A program made the position numbers and the translations under genes. Shown here one piece after another: positions 1 to 10,689 of a stretch of DNA of 64,000 bases (position 1 is the first letter of the stretch; every line of letters starts with the position of its first letter). The stretch spans positions 48,547,777 through 48,611,776 of the forward strand of contig OX439050.1 of NCBI GenBank assembly GCA_949317995.1. Direction: 5' to 3'. The stretch is from Acholoe squamosa (lineage: Eukaryota > Annelida > Polychaeta > Phyllodocida > Polynoidae). Below the pieces are notes generated by a model. It did not search any database, had not been told where the DNA came from, and was given only the letters and a program-made list of their open reading frames with translations.

Positions 1-690
1 GTTCAAGAGGAATCTGACTCAGCTGTCTGCCATACATTCGCCTATGCCCACATATTTACCATAGAATCCAATGGTAGCATGTCAAATTATTAACATGGAG
101 ACATCCTTAGATATCACAGATGATCATATGACTGATAGTCACAGATCGTCGTCAAATAGGTGTGCCAGGGGGTGCCAAAATAAAACAGTAGTACCATCTA
201 TTCCTTTTGCACACATAAACTATAAGGGTTGGTGCCTAGAGCCCATATATGAGGGAAGGTTAAATATGTTAAGTATTTCTGTACCAGCCGGCCGAAGTGA
301 GGTATGTTAATTACCGCGAGGACACGTCTACGACCTTACCCCTATGCAGAGATACATGGGAAACACATATTCCCCATTAATTATACCCCAATATTTGTTA
401 ATGATATCTAAGAAAACACCCCAAGCATTACAGGAAATTGTGTTTCTTCTACATTCTTGGCCTTTTTATGCTATTTTTAGCTACAGAGAGGATAGCACGT
501 CTTCTGAAAAGCCTAGCATAAACTGACATGCTTCTTTCCAGTTAGCACCACTCCTTGAAAAGAAGACATATATCATGCCAATTGACTCCATAACATTCCA
601 GATACAAGAGGATTGAATAAATTTTCATAGTGATAGGTCTTGCCACTCGCCATAGCATCCAAGCAAATCTGAGTGAAGTCTTGTGTCATA
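1..690. other. AT-rich non-coding DNA
   Basis: No convincing exon, RNA gene or transposon ORF is seen. The open frames are short and without recognisable motifs. A short stretch near 85-115 (ending in catccttagatatc) resembles one near 12390-12430, so part of this is probably old repeat. Confidence 0.6.
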
Positions 691-1150
691 CTGAGTCAAC
701 TCTCACTCAGCTTGACAAACCATCACTCACTTCAATAAAGGTGGTAAGAAAGGTTGGGTGAATGTTCGTCAGCATGTGTCAATACTGGTCAAGTCTCACA
801 GAGCTTGACGAACAAGCACTCACTTTGATACAGATGGTAGGGGAGACTGCGTGAGTATGCATCTGCAAGTGTCTAAACTTGTCAACTTCAACTTAGTTTA
901 CTCACTGTGATAAAGATGTTAGGGGAGACTGGGTCAGCATGTGTCAACACATGTCTACAGTTGTCAACTCTCACTCAGCTTCAATAAAGATGTGGGGGAA
1001 GATTGGGTAAGCATACGCCAACATGTGTCAATAGTCGCCTGATCCCACACAGCTTGACAAACAATCACTCACTTTCATAAAGATGTGAGGGACGACTTGG
1101 TGAACAATTGTCAGCATGCGTAAATAATTGCTAGCTCTCACTCAGCATGA
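690..1150. repeat. Degenerate tandem repeat, about 90-bp period
   Basis: Five or six diverged units can be followed by recurring blocks such as ctcactcagcttgacaaac, cactcacttt.ataaagatg and gtcagcatgtgtcaa near 701, 795, 885, 968, 1049 and 1136. A stray partial unit is near 1790-1860. No coding content. Confidence 0.7.
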
Positions 1151-2514
1151 CTCAAATTCACAATGAGTGAGTGAGTGAGTAAAAGATGTTTAACGCCATT
1201 TCGACAGCTAAGGTCATATTCATGGCGAGAACTACATTACACAATTTCACAGAGGAATGTGTCAGTGCCTGCACATATGTGCACCACACACATCCTGAGG
1301 GGATAGGAAAAAGGAGATATAGACCCTTTTAAGTGGGCTAGGGAAGCCCACAAATTCACAATGAGAGACTATGGAATATGTATAAATTCTAACTGCTTGT
1401 AGTTTACAGAATGGGCCAATTGATTGAATGTCAATATGATAGATTATGTTGCATATAGCAGTTTTCTTTCTTACATGATATGAAATATATATAAATCAGG
1501 AACATAATTATACTGAAGAATATGGAATTCGGTGCATATATAAGACAAAAAAGATGATTTGTTTTGTCTATGGGACTTAGCACTGAGTTGGACTTATCTG
1601 CATTTTACATGTGATCTATGCATCTGTTGGGCCTGGTTTAGCAGAATATAAAAAGTTTAATGTCTAGTGATCAGCTAGGTCACATATGATTAGGGGAAAT
1701 AGATAGGACTTCTTAATATTATGGTAAAAATGGTCTGTATTGAGTTATAAAAGGGGTAGATGTTGTATCCAATATGGGTATAACAGACTCTGTCAGAATG
1801 CATCAACCTGTGTCAACTTATGTCAACTCTCACTCATTATGACACAACTTCATGCAAGGTGACACACTACATAACATTCTGTGTTCTGATTAGTCCATTT
1901 TAAATCTCCCTCCCTTTCTTTGTTCTCCTCTTGAGTTCAAACAGACAAGTAGACACAGCCAAGGAGGAGAGATGTGCTGGTAGTTGGTCACACAGTTCTA
2001 GATTAATTTGTTCTTTAAATCCCAGTTGATAGGTATTTCTACAGTACTATATTTTTATTACAGATTATGTCTGAACATGCCTTACTGCTAATTCCAAGCT
2101 TTAGTGGCAAAACCCCAAGATAGTAGTAGATTTAGAACTATGAGTAAAGCCTATGGAAATTTAGGGGATTCAGAATGCTAAGTTATAAGTTCTGGTATCT
2201 GGGGACTAAGTGAATGACCATTCATTGTCAATATGGGTGGGACTGGGGTGGTCTAGATTTAGACTGTTTCTGTTTTGTGTTTATGATTATTTGTTTTGAT
2301 TTATACAGGTATTCCCAGGAAAACTACAAGGAATCATCTATCAACACCACAACCATCCATTTCCAAGGAGAGTGGGTAAAACATGATATTGTGAGGAAAG
2401 ATATCTTCACATGGAAACAGGATAATCAGATGAATTGATGTTCACAATAAAGCCAAAAATAAAAATCCACAATCCCCCCCCCCCCATTCCTATCCCCCCA
2501 CAAGCAAAAATTGG
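1151..2514. other. Non-coding DNA with a poly-C run
   Basis: No supported gene. It contains one stray unit of the upstream tandem repeat (about 1790-1860) and a C-homopolymer run near 2466-2485. Confidence 0.55.
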
Positions 2515-2650
2515 TCAGTGCATCATCATGCGTAATACTGCGTCATAACCCATGCGTCATTGTGCATCATACTGCATCATAACCCATGCGTCATTGTGTG
2601 TGAAGGTGAGTCATAATGCATGCATCAGTCTATGTGAACCTGAGTCAGCC
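2515..2650. repeat. Short degenerate tandem repeat (catgcgtcat)
   Basis: The blocks catgcgtcattgtg and cataacccatgcgtcat recur with a spacing of about 38 bp; two clear and one or two decayed units are present. Confidence 0.6.
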
Positions 2651-3249
2651 CTGGCAATGCTTGATGCGAAGGCGTGAAGGCTCACACACTTTGACTCAAC
2701 TTCACGAAGATTTGCTGGGATGTGCTCCGCCTTCCTGACCTAGTTCTAAACCATGCGGCCTGGATGTAGAAAAATGGTGCAGCTATGGCGTGTGGTGAGA
2801 TATAACACTATGAAAATTCATGTAATCCTTATCTATTTCGAATGTTATGGAGGAAAAGACTAGGTCAACATCATCTATGGATACTATGTTTACTGCAGCC
2901 TGGAGTACAGAACACGGCAAGCTTTGATTCTATAGGAAATAAGTGTGGAGAGCCAGAGGTATGACGGGCAGAGTGACAACAATGGCCACGGTGGGTCGCG
3001 AACAGGGGAGGATCGCATGCACTTACATAATGTATTCTCCTGTATTTATTCCAGGGTTATAAGGTTAGATATTAATACAAAATGGAAGAATTAGTGTGAT
3101 AAACGCCTTAATCAATGGGTAACCCAGAACTCGTTGGGGTTAGCTGGGATTATTCCACGATTTCTGGGATTCTCAGTGCTTTTCCTGGATATTCCCATGC
3201 ACATACCTGTCGATATTGCACACCCTGAAGGCTGTAACATCACTTTTGC

Positions 3250-3345
3250 AAGGCGTGCAGTTATTCATGGATAACCTGCATGCTGTGTGGTTATCCATGG
3301 ATAACCTGCATGCCGTGTGGTTATCCATGGATAACCTGCATGCCT
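3250..3345 (+). repeat. 30-bp tandem repeat, three copies
   Basis: Three nearly identical units of about 30 bp (ggttatccatggataacc followed by tgcatgccgtgt). Each unit contains the perfect palindrome ttatccatggataa. Confidence 0.85.
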
Positions 3346-3399
3346 TACATGTCCTTACATGTCATATGTTACATGTTAAAACCTACGATAATTTTCTTT

Positions 3400-3470
3400 G
3401 CCAGGGTAGGGGTGGAACCTGCAGTCTCACATCCCAAATCCAACCCCCTATGCATTGGGCCACAGGGACT
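3400..3470 (-). mobile_element. tRNA-like SINE head (minus strand)
   Basis: Read on the minus strand, about 70 nt show a tRNA-like layout: an A-box-like stretch (tgtggcccaatgcatagg) and a B-box-like stretch (aggttccacccct) about 45 nt downstream. Such internal RNA polymerase III promoters are the hallmark of tRNA-derived SINEs. I do not call it a functional tRNA because a full cloverleaf is not convincing. Confidence 0.55.
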
Positions 3471-3539
3471 GACGAGAGGTGGTTGGCTAGAACCAGGTCT
3501 CGATATGATACAAAGCCCGGGGAGGCAACCACTGTGGGC

Positions 3540-3990
3540 TGTCCGCTACTATAACCGCGGGATGCATTCAAACATAGCCAAGCCGAGACGGCCGCTGAAG
3601 GAGGAGATGCGGTGGTCTAGTGGTTAGCGCACTGCGCTCAGCCATCAGAGGTAGGCGGGTCAAGTCCCGGTCCGGGCGCATTTTTTTTTCGCCGTATGCG
3701 CTGTAGCTGCCCACTGCCGGGCGACGAGGTGTATTATACACAAACATAATCGCGAGACACATCTTTTTTTCACCTTTTGCGCTGTAGCTGTCCGCTGCCG
3801 GGTGATGAGGTGTATGTACCGATCGTGTATAAACACTATTTTTCACTGTGTGCCGCTGCCATAACCGCGAGACGCATTCACACAAAGCCAAGCTGAGACG
3901 GGCGCTGTCGCTGTCCGCTGCCGGGCGACGAGGTGTATGTACCTGTACACACACTATGGCTGGCTTCGAGTCCCGGGGAGGGGGAATAAT
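3540..3990 (+). repeat. SINE-like body with internal tandem units
   Basis: Blocks such as ataaccgcgagacgcattca, aaagccaagc.gagacgg and gctgtccgctgccgggcgacgagg recur three times between 3550 and 3945, separated by T-runs. They surround the tRNA-like head at 3607-3680 and end with a B-box-like string (ggcttcgagtcccgg) near 3960. This is probably a multimeric or recombined SINE. Confidence 0.6.
3607..3680 (+). mobile_element. tRNA-like SINE head followed by T9
   Basis: A 74-nt tRNA-like unit. The ends pair (tgcg with cgca), an A box is visible (ggtggtctagtggttagc) and a B box is visible (gcgggtcaagtcccgg, one T short of the consensus). A run of nine T follows directly at 3681-3689, which would end RNA polymerase III transcription. 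The shortened T-loop argues for a SINE head or tRNA pseudogene, not a working tRNA. Confidence 0.65.
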
Positions 3991-4022
3991 TTTTGTTTTC
4001 AACTTGAATTTATTGATATTCT

Positions 4023-4120
4023 ATAATTCATGACTTGTGTGTGTTAGCAAAGGCTAATTACACTTGGGCTACGCCCTCGTGTAATTATCCTTCACTAACA
4101 CACACGCGTCATGAATTATC
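4023..4120. repeat. Hairpin with about 44-bp imperfect arms
   Basis: The arm starting ataattcatgacttgtgtgt is mirrored by acacacacgcgtcatgaattat, around a GC-rich apex (gggctacgccc). It sits inside R1 copy A and has the same design as the hairpin at 12940-13045. Confidence 0.75.
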
Positions 4121-4235
4121 CATGGATTACTTGTTCAATAACCCACCTTGGCTCATCTACGTGGGTTATTCCCAGCAAACCCACACTTGTTCTGGGTTAA
4201 GTTTACACTGATTAATAGCTTAATACTGTCAGTAA

Positions 4236-5100
4236 ACAGGGCTATTACAAACGTTATCTAAGTTCCGAATAACACAAAAGAGTTTTATAGCTGAAGGCAG
4301 ACACGTAAGATAGAAAATAATGGCTATCAAATTTAAAAGTCAAATTTGGCCACCCATGCTAATGTTAGCACATTAGCACTGTCATAGTTGTTTCTAAAAG
4401 AATTTGGTAGGAGTGAAAAAAGGCACATAAGCTTGAGGACATTGTTATCTGCATGATAAACATGTCAATCATATAGCTCACATAGACATTATCAACTGGG
4501 GGCTGCCATTAGACCCCGACGGCACTATGACTAACACCTTCAGCCCCCGACTCCGCAGTATATGCCAGGGATGCCTCCCATTGGTCAATAATACAATAGC
4601 CATGTGCCGTATATGGGCTAGTGACTCTCAAAAATCGTGGACGTTATAAGTGGCCATTGTTGTCTCACAACAATCAACAATCGTATCTTTGGTCCAATTT
4701 ACAAGCTGGTAAGCTCCATTTATATATGACATTGTATAAAAACATGTGCTATCTGTCCATTTTCAACACTAAAACATCTAGAAAATGTCAATTATAAAAC
4801 CAAATCGCGTGCTTATGACCTAAGTAGTTCAATTTACACTGCATGTTTTCCTGTGAAATATTGACGTTATTGGTATGTCTGTAGACATACCAGGGGGTCT
4901 ATGTAGGGTGATAATGCAAACGTTATCATTGGGTAATATCATCACCCTTTACGTGTAAAAACTGGCTGTTTTGAAAGAACACCGGGCCTAACATTATATA
5001 ACCTTTTAATTTCGTTCTAATCAATGTATCTCCACAATTCCTATAGGGCCATATCTGTGCTCTCCCCCCTCCCCACCCCATTTCACAACTTTATGGTGAA
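4236..5100. other. Non-coding DNA with one small hairpin
   Basis: No gene is seen. A small inverted repeat (gggtgataatgcaaacgttatc with gataatgcaaacg/atatcatcaccc) lies near 4907-4950. Confidence 0.55.
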
Positions 5101-5547
5101 AGGTGAAAAGGTTGCTAGCTCTATGCAGCAGGGCCGTTGGTCAGCTTTCTGTGTCCCTGAAGGATACAAGCCCTTGTGTCCTGCAGAGATACAAGCAATT
5201 GACCAATCAGGAGCCGGTCTCTGCAGCAGCAGATGGAAGCTGCTAAAACCAAGATGGTGGACCTTCTACAGCCTGCATTCAAAGCACAAACACACTGATT
5301 TCTGAATAAATAGGCAGAATTTTTCTTTGTTATAGAATTTGACAGATCAAAATAGTGATAGAAAGAAATTAAAATGCTCATTTATTTTGTCCATGGATGA
5401 TGATCCTGGATTCAAAGCTTTGTTGACACAGTGCATGGGTGGGCTAGCCTTGTGTCCCTGAAGGACACAACACCAATTCTTTGTTGACACATTGGGGTGG
5501 GCTAGTCTAGTGTCCCTCAAGGACACAACAGCTGGCAGGTCTAAGGT

Positions 5548-5773
5548 AGTGGTCAACATTTATCAACAGGGGGGTGGTGGTGGGTTTTCGCGTGGACGCA
5601 CAACATTTTTTTCACCCCCTCCTTGACTGTAATTTTTTTGTGGCCCCCCCAATGTGCTGGAGGCACTGAGAATTTCCGCAGCCCTCTTTGATCTATAGTA
5701 GCGCACAGCTTTTGGGCTAAAAAGAAGGTAAATTCTTTTAGCCCCCCCTCAAGAGGGGTCAAAATTTTTTAGG
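5548..5773 (+). mobile_element. R2 MITE fragment
   Basis: Starts with gtggtcaacatttatcaacagggggg and contains the core ctatagtagcgcacagc and ttcttttagcccccc. The core is shared with 7838-8078 (same orientation) and 5774-6088 (inverted). Confidence 0.65.
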
Positions 5774-6088
5774 GAGTGGTCATTTTTTTATCAACAGGGG
5801 GGTGTGGTGGGTTAAGGGGGGGGCATAAAAGTTTCAGACCCCTCCCAAGGGGGGGCTAATACAATTTTGACCTCTCTTTCGGAGGGGCCCAAAAAATTTA
5901 CCCTGCTTTTAGCAAAAAAGCCTGTGCACTACTATAGATCAAAGAGGGGTGCACAAACTCCCAAACTGGGGGACACAACAAATTTTGACTTCTGTTAAGG
6001 GGGGGGCACCCCCGGGGGCGTCAAAAATTATCGTGTGTCTGCCCGAAAACCCACCACCCCCTGTTGATAAATAATGGCCACTCCCCAA
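5774..6088 (-). mobile_element. R2 MITE, apparently full length (about 315 bp)
   Basis: The two ends are mirror images: gagtggtcat...ttatcaacaggggg at the left and cccctgttgataa.taatggccactc at the right. The interior carries the R2 core in inverted orientation (ctgtgcactactatagatca). No ORF. Ends and size fit a non-autonomous terminal-inverted-repeat element. Confidence 0.7.
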
Positions 6089-6204
6089 AAAACGTTATAA
6101 AACATTTCAGAATGTTTCCCTATGGCTCCTTATTATGGCTAAACATTTTAAAACGTTGAAAATGTTTTCTTGACTTTAAATAACGTTTTTTTGTTGACTG
6201 GGTC

Positions 6205-6830
6205 TGTCCTTGAAGGATACAAGCAGACCACTGCATCCTTGAAGGATACAAGCAGACCACTGTGTCTTTGAAGGATACAATCAGACCACTGCATCCTTGA
6301 AGGATACAATCAGATCACTGCGTCCTTGAAGGATGCAAGCAGACCACTGCATCCTTGAAGGATACAAGCAGACCACTGTGTCTTTGAAGGATACAATCAG
6401 ACCACTGCATCCTTGAAGGATACAATCAGATCACTGCGTCCTTGAAGGATGCAAGCAGACCACTGCATCCTTGAGGGACACAAGCGACCCACTGTGTCCT
6501 CCAAGGACACAAGCAGCCCACTGTGCCCTTGAACTTGAAGGATACAAGCAGACCACAGCATCCTTGAGGGACACAAGCAGCCCACTGTGTCCTAAAAGGA
6601 CACAAGCAGCCCACTGTGTCCTTGAAGGATACAACGACCCACTGTGTCCTTGAAGGATATAAGCTGACCACTGTGTCTTTGAAGGATACAAGCAGACCAG
6701 CCCGTCTGTGGAGGATATAGAAGATCAGCATGTCCTTCAAGACACTAGCACACCACTGTGTACTGGTATCTAAGGTACACAAGGAGACTATTGTGTCCTT
6801 GAAGGATACAAGCTGACCACTGCAGCATGT
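6205..6830 (+). repeat. 29-bp minisatellite with 116-bp higher-order period
   Basis: About 20 units of 29 bp follow the pattern tgcatccttgaaggatacaa + gcagaccac. Phase is visible at 6212, 6241, 6270 and 6299. A block of four variant units (116 bp) at about 6261-6376 is repeated at 6377-6492. Each unit has a small palindrome (tatccttgaaggata). Confidence 0.9.
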
Positions 6831-7384
6831 GTTCTAGAAGTATAGCGAGGTTCCATGTTGAAAAGTCAGCAGCGCTTATAAGGTAAATGACAGGGGACCA
6901 GTCCCAAAATACAGGTCATGAACGGTGCATTCAGTACCGCTGAAAACCGGACATAGAGTTAAGAATTAACCTTTTTCGGGGCTCTGCCCCCGAACCCCCA
7001 ATCAAATTTTTGCATCTAAAATCCCCCAAAAAATAATCTTTGAATATACCCCCTAAAATTGTAACATTAAGTCACCTTTTCTCTGAATCTTCAAAGAATC
7101 TGACATGTGTGCAGACGTAGTAAGAGATAAAATTTAACAACCTAACGCACCCCTCATGACCTACTTTCGAGGGTGGTCCCCAGTCATTTACCTTCTTTGG
7201 CATGTTTGTGCAGTTTAAATGTGCAGTTTAAATGTGCACTAATCCTAGGGATGGCATTGACATGCGGTTGTTGATGATTCTGGTAATCACAAACTTTGGT
7301 CTCAAATTTTGTTCAATTGCCCTCAGCACATCCGGTAACAGAACATGTACATGTCCATAGAAAATTATTGATTACTCACATATA
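6831..7384. other. Non-coding spacer of the fold-back
   Basis: No gene is seen. It contains a short direct repeat (gtgcagtttaaat twice at 7208-7230) and short C- and A-rich stretches. It is the unpaired centre between the mirrored minisatellites. Confidence 0.5.
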
Positions 7385-7835
7385 AATGTATCCTTTAAGG
7401 ACACAATGGTCTGGTTGTATCCCTCAAGGACACATTGGCCTGCTTGTATCCTTCAAGGACACAGTGCTCTGCTTTTATCCTTCGAGAACACAGTGTTCTG
7501 CTTGTGTCCTTCAAGGATACAGTGGGCTGCTTATAGCCTTCAAGGATGCAGTGGGCTGCGTGTGTCCTTGGAGGACACACTAGCCTACTTGTATCCTTCA
7601 CAATAGTCTCCTTGTATCTGTTAAGGACGCAGTGATCTCCTTGTTTCCTTCAAGGATGCAGTGGTCTGCTTGTATCCTTCAAGGACACAGTGGGCTGCTT
7701 ATAGCCTTCAAGGATGCAGTGGGCTGCTTGTGTCCTTGGAGGACACACTAGCCTACTTGTATCCTTCAAGGACGCAGTGCTCTACTTGTGTCCTTCAAGG
7801 ATGTAATAGTCTGCTTGTATCCTTCAAGGACAGTG
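7385..7835 (-). repeat. 29-bp minisatellite, inverted array
   Basis: The same unit family as at 6205-6830 but in the opposite orientation (tgtatccttcaaggacacagtgggctgct). A multi-unit block at 7519-7590 recurs at 7690-7765, showing local unit-block duplication here as well. Confidence 0.85.
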
Positions 7836-7837
7836 AT

Positions 7838-8078
7838 GGGTTTTTGTCCCCCCCTCAACGACAGTCAAAATTTATTGTGCCCTAATGAGCCGGAGCCGAG
7901 GAGAATTTTTGCGCCTCTCTTTTATCTATAGTAGTGCCCGGGCTTTCTTGCTAAAAAGAGGGTCAATTCTTTTAGCCCCCCCCCCAAGAGGGATCAAATT
8001 TTTCTTTTCTTAAATTTGTATACCCCCCTCAAACCCACAACCCCCTGTTCATAAAGAATGACCACTCCCTAAGTGAGA
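7838..8078 (+). mobile_element. R2 MITE fragment
   Basis: Shares atctatagtagtgc, gctaaaaagagggt and attcttttagccccccc with 5690-5760. It ends with ccccctgttcataaagaatgaccactcc, the R2 terminal sequence. Confidence 0.65.
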
Positions 8079-8148
8079 AAATAATGAGCAGTGATGAATA
8101 GAAGAATATCAACTTGTTTGCAACTATTTCAAAGAACAGATACTGCTT

Positions 8149-8228
8149 TAAAGGCGCTCTGAATCGAGGAACTACGTCCGCCGACGTTAGCACTGTGGCG
8201 GACGTAGCCGATTCAGAGCTCCTTTAAG
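8149..8228. repeat. Short hairpin with about 33-bp arms
   Basis: ctttaaaggcgctctgaatcg and actacgtccgcc are mirrored by ggcggacgtag and cgattcagagctcctttaag. Arms are imperfect, with a loop of about 14 nt. Probably a miniature fold-back element. Confidence 0.75.
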
Positions 8229-8435
8229 TTTTACCCTGGAAAGATCAGTGCACTTATGCATTGAATAGGTATCACAAAGTTCAGCATCTTGGTCTCATGC
8301 AGCTGTGCAGCAGAAGCCAGCTCCTGATTGGTCAGTTGGTTGTATCCTTCAAGGAGACTACATAATGAGCTGCTGCTGTGTCCTTCAGAGACACAGAAAG
8401 CTGACCATCGGCCCTGCTGCTACTTCTATAAAACA

Positions 8436-9740
8436 CACCAGGAAGGCATTTCTCAAGATGGTATTTTTATTATGTCCTATAAAATAGGCATTTATTGTAA
8501 CTGCACATGGCGATTTTCTGTTACAATATGAAGACAGGATATACAAGATTGGATACATTTGTTTGAACAGATATAAAAACAGTTTCACAAAAAGCATATT
8601 GGCATCATGTTGGTAATTCCAGTAAATTACTATATAGCATATCCAATGGTGTTTCTATGGGTTAACAAAGCTTGTGTTTGTGTATGACCTCGAAGAAATC
8701 TCTAGTACAATATAATTCTAATCACATATTTATGGGTCAGTCCACCGAAAGTGGGCACCTGGGTCTTTTTTGGTCTTTTTTGGATACAGGGGGTTATAGA
8801 GTAAAAAGTATCTAACCATTCTTCTTTTTTTCATTTGAGAGGAAACACCTTGGGCTTCAAAAGACGGGCAAATTTACATATGTCAGCCTGTATTTTTTTT
8901 TAGATATAGTGGCCCAAAGTTGAAAAATTGCCAAAAATTGCCTTTTTTCAATTTCCACCTCACTACAGTCTCTATACCATCAAGCCAAGCAGCAACAGGC
9001 TGATATAATTTTATCTCTTCCTTAGTGGGGGGGTCCTATCTAACATTTTCATGTGGTTTGGAGGTGCTCTAGTTGGCCTTCTTTTTCCCCTGTTCACTTT
9101 TGTAACCAAATAAAGTTGAGGTAATGTGCTTGATCAAAATAAAAGTACACTAGTAGGCCTACCAAAACACTATCCTCAATCTTCTTATTTCCCATCAGGA
9201 TTAGGGTCCTCATAGGGGTTTTTCTGGTACAGAAGGTTAGGGTCTACTTGCAGGCATGACTCCGCAATACATATTCAAGTATTTTCAAGTAAATTTTGCT
9301 CACGCCCATTACATTTATATTTCTGCATCCAGGACAAATACTTTCAAAGTTTTCTTTCTTTCAACCAGCCTAACAGGAAGATCTATTGTTTATAAGTCAT
9401 TTTAGAAAAATAATGGAGTCTCTACATACCTTGGTTATGCCAAACAGAGGGGTCAACTGACAGATGTAATGGGCTTGAGCATAATGGGTGTGAGTAAAAT
9501 GCAGCGCAAGAATGTTGGCAGGCTGGATGCATTCCAAATGCATCCTATATGTATTCTCAAATTATTTCTATTACCTAGATCAATGCTGGTTGAGGTTATA
9601 TTACTGAGTGGCTGTCTGATGCCTGGAAAAGTTTTTTCGCTCATGCCGATTATGCTCAGAAGGGTTTTGAGGGTTTCAAATTTAAGTGTCTGTGTACAGT
9701 CATACCATGTTGAGAAATGTCCTCCTCAAGAGTGACGGAA
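8436..9740. other. Non-coding DNA
   Basis: No gene, RNA or transposon ORF is recognised on either strand. A poly-T rich stretch is near 8765-8910. Confidence 0.5.
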
Positions 9741-9744
9741 CCTA

Positions 9745-10670
9745 TCACTGTAATTCGAATTACGGTGTTTCAAGATGGTGGCAGTTGAGTCCTCCTCATT
9801 TCTTCTCTACTGAATTGTAGAATGTGTATGGCTATTTCAAAAATCTACTTTGGACAGATTGAAGTACTGACATTAATTCTGAAGACCCAACACTTGGATG
9901 TACGTGATATGTACTAGTTAATGCAGGAAATGCCCTTTTTAAAATTGCCAATATCACCATAATTCAAAAGGTGCTATTACTGTTATTGACATTTTTGGGT
10001 ATCACTGTAATTCTGTGTAAGTATATCACTGTAATTCTGTTTATATTCATCACTGTAAATTATCCTGTCATCGCAGAATGTCTGATTTCTTTGTAACTTG
10101 CTCTAGTATCTCATGTAACTACAAGGTGATGATACACCATCCTACAGACAAGTACAAGGAAGGTAGTTTGCTGACATGAGGAACCACACCAACATAATTA
10201 TACAGAATTACAGTGATACACTATTTGTGTGTGGGAATTACAGTGATACATAACCACATGGTTGAGCTTTTGTTACCTGGGGATTGGTGGTTGGATGCAA
10301 TGGTCACAGATGACATCTAATTTCTCATAGGTACATGTCACATTTATTTGAACACTGTACATGGCATCATAAAGCCAGAAGTTCATCTAACAAGATACCC
10401 CAGAATTACACTGATACTTGTCATGAATTACAGTGATACCACATGTTAATTGCCAACCGAATTACAGTGATACCAACAAAAACTTTCAAAGCCTGCCACA
10501 CAATAACCATAGCATGTGGCTGATAAAATTACTGATCCATAGTAAGACCTGTCTCATAGTCTACTGTGAATGTAAGGTCTACCAATTACACTGCTTATAT
10601 AATTATGTGCTATTTTACACTCTTTCATTTTGTTTACAAAATGACCTGCAGCCATCTTGAAACACCCCAA
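9745..10670. mobile_element. Inverted-repeat element with scattered tatcactgtaattc motifs
   Basis: The ends mirror each other: ggtgtttcaagatggtggcag near 9761 and ctgcagccatcttgaaacaccc near 10647. In the left half tatcactgtaattc recurs (about 9748, 10001, 10025). In the right half the inverted form gaattacagtgata recurs (about 10206, 10235, 10425, 10459). No ORF with known motifs. This fits a non-autonomous fold-back element. Confidence 0.65.
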
Positions 10671-10689
10671 CCGGGAAGTCACCCCCTGG

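Larger units (their letters stand above)
2720..4235. mobile_element. Composite repeat, family R1 copy A, with nested SINE-like inserts
   Basis: The stretch 2950-3200 matches 12780-12960 at several blocks (gggcagagtgacaaca, gatcgcatgcacttaca, gggttataagg). The segment 3118-3160 (taacccagaac, gctgggattatt) is mirrored in inverted orientation at 4140-4205 (gggttattcccagc, gttctgggtta), giving terminal-inverted-repeat-like ends around the SINE material at 3.4-4.0 kb. A third match, inverted, is at 23881-23945. No transposase ORF is present, so this looks like a non-autonomous DNA element that took later insertions. Confidence 0.6.
5105..8435. mobile_element. 3.3-kb fold-back structure with mirrored minisatellites
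   Basis: About 130 bp at 5115-5255 are repeated in inverted orientation at 8290-8425: tcagctttctgtgtccctga near 5138 against cagaaagctgacca near 8393, and gaccaatcaggagc against gctcctgattggtc. Inside the arms a 29-bp minisatellite runs in one orientation at 6205-6830 and in the opposite one at 7385-7835. Three copies of MITE family R2 are also inside. No transposase ORF is present; the frames open through the array only reflect the repeat period. Confidence 0.7.

Noticed and set aside
6397..6782. Open frames across the 29-bp minisatellite
   Set aside because: Products of the array: similar peptides occur in several frames and in the inverted array.
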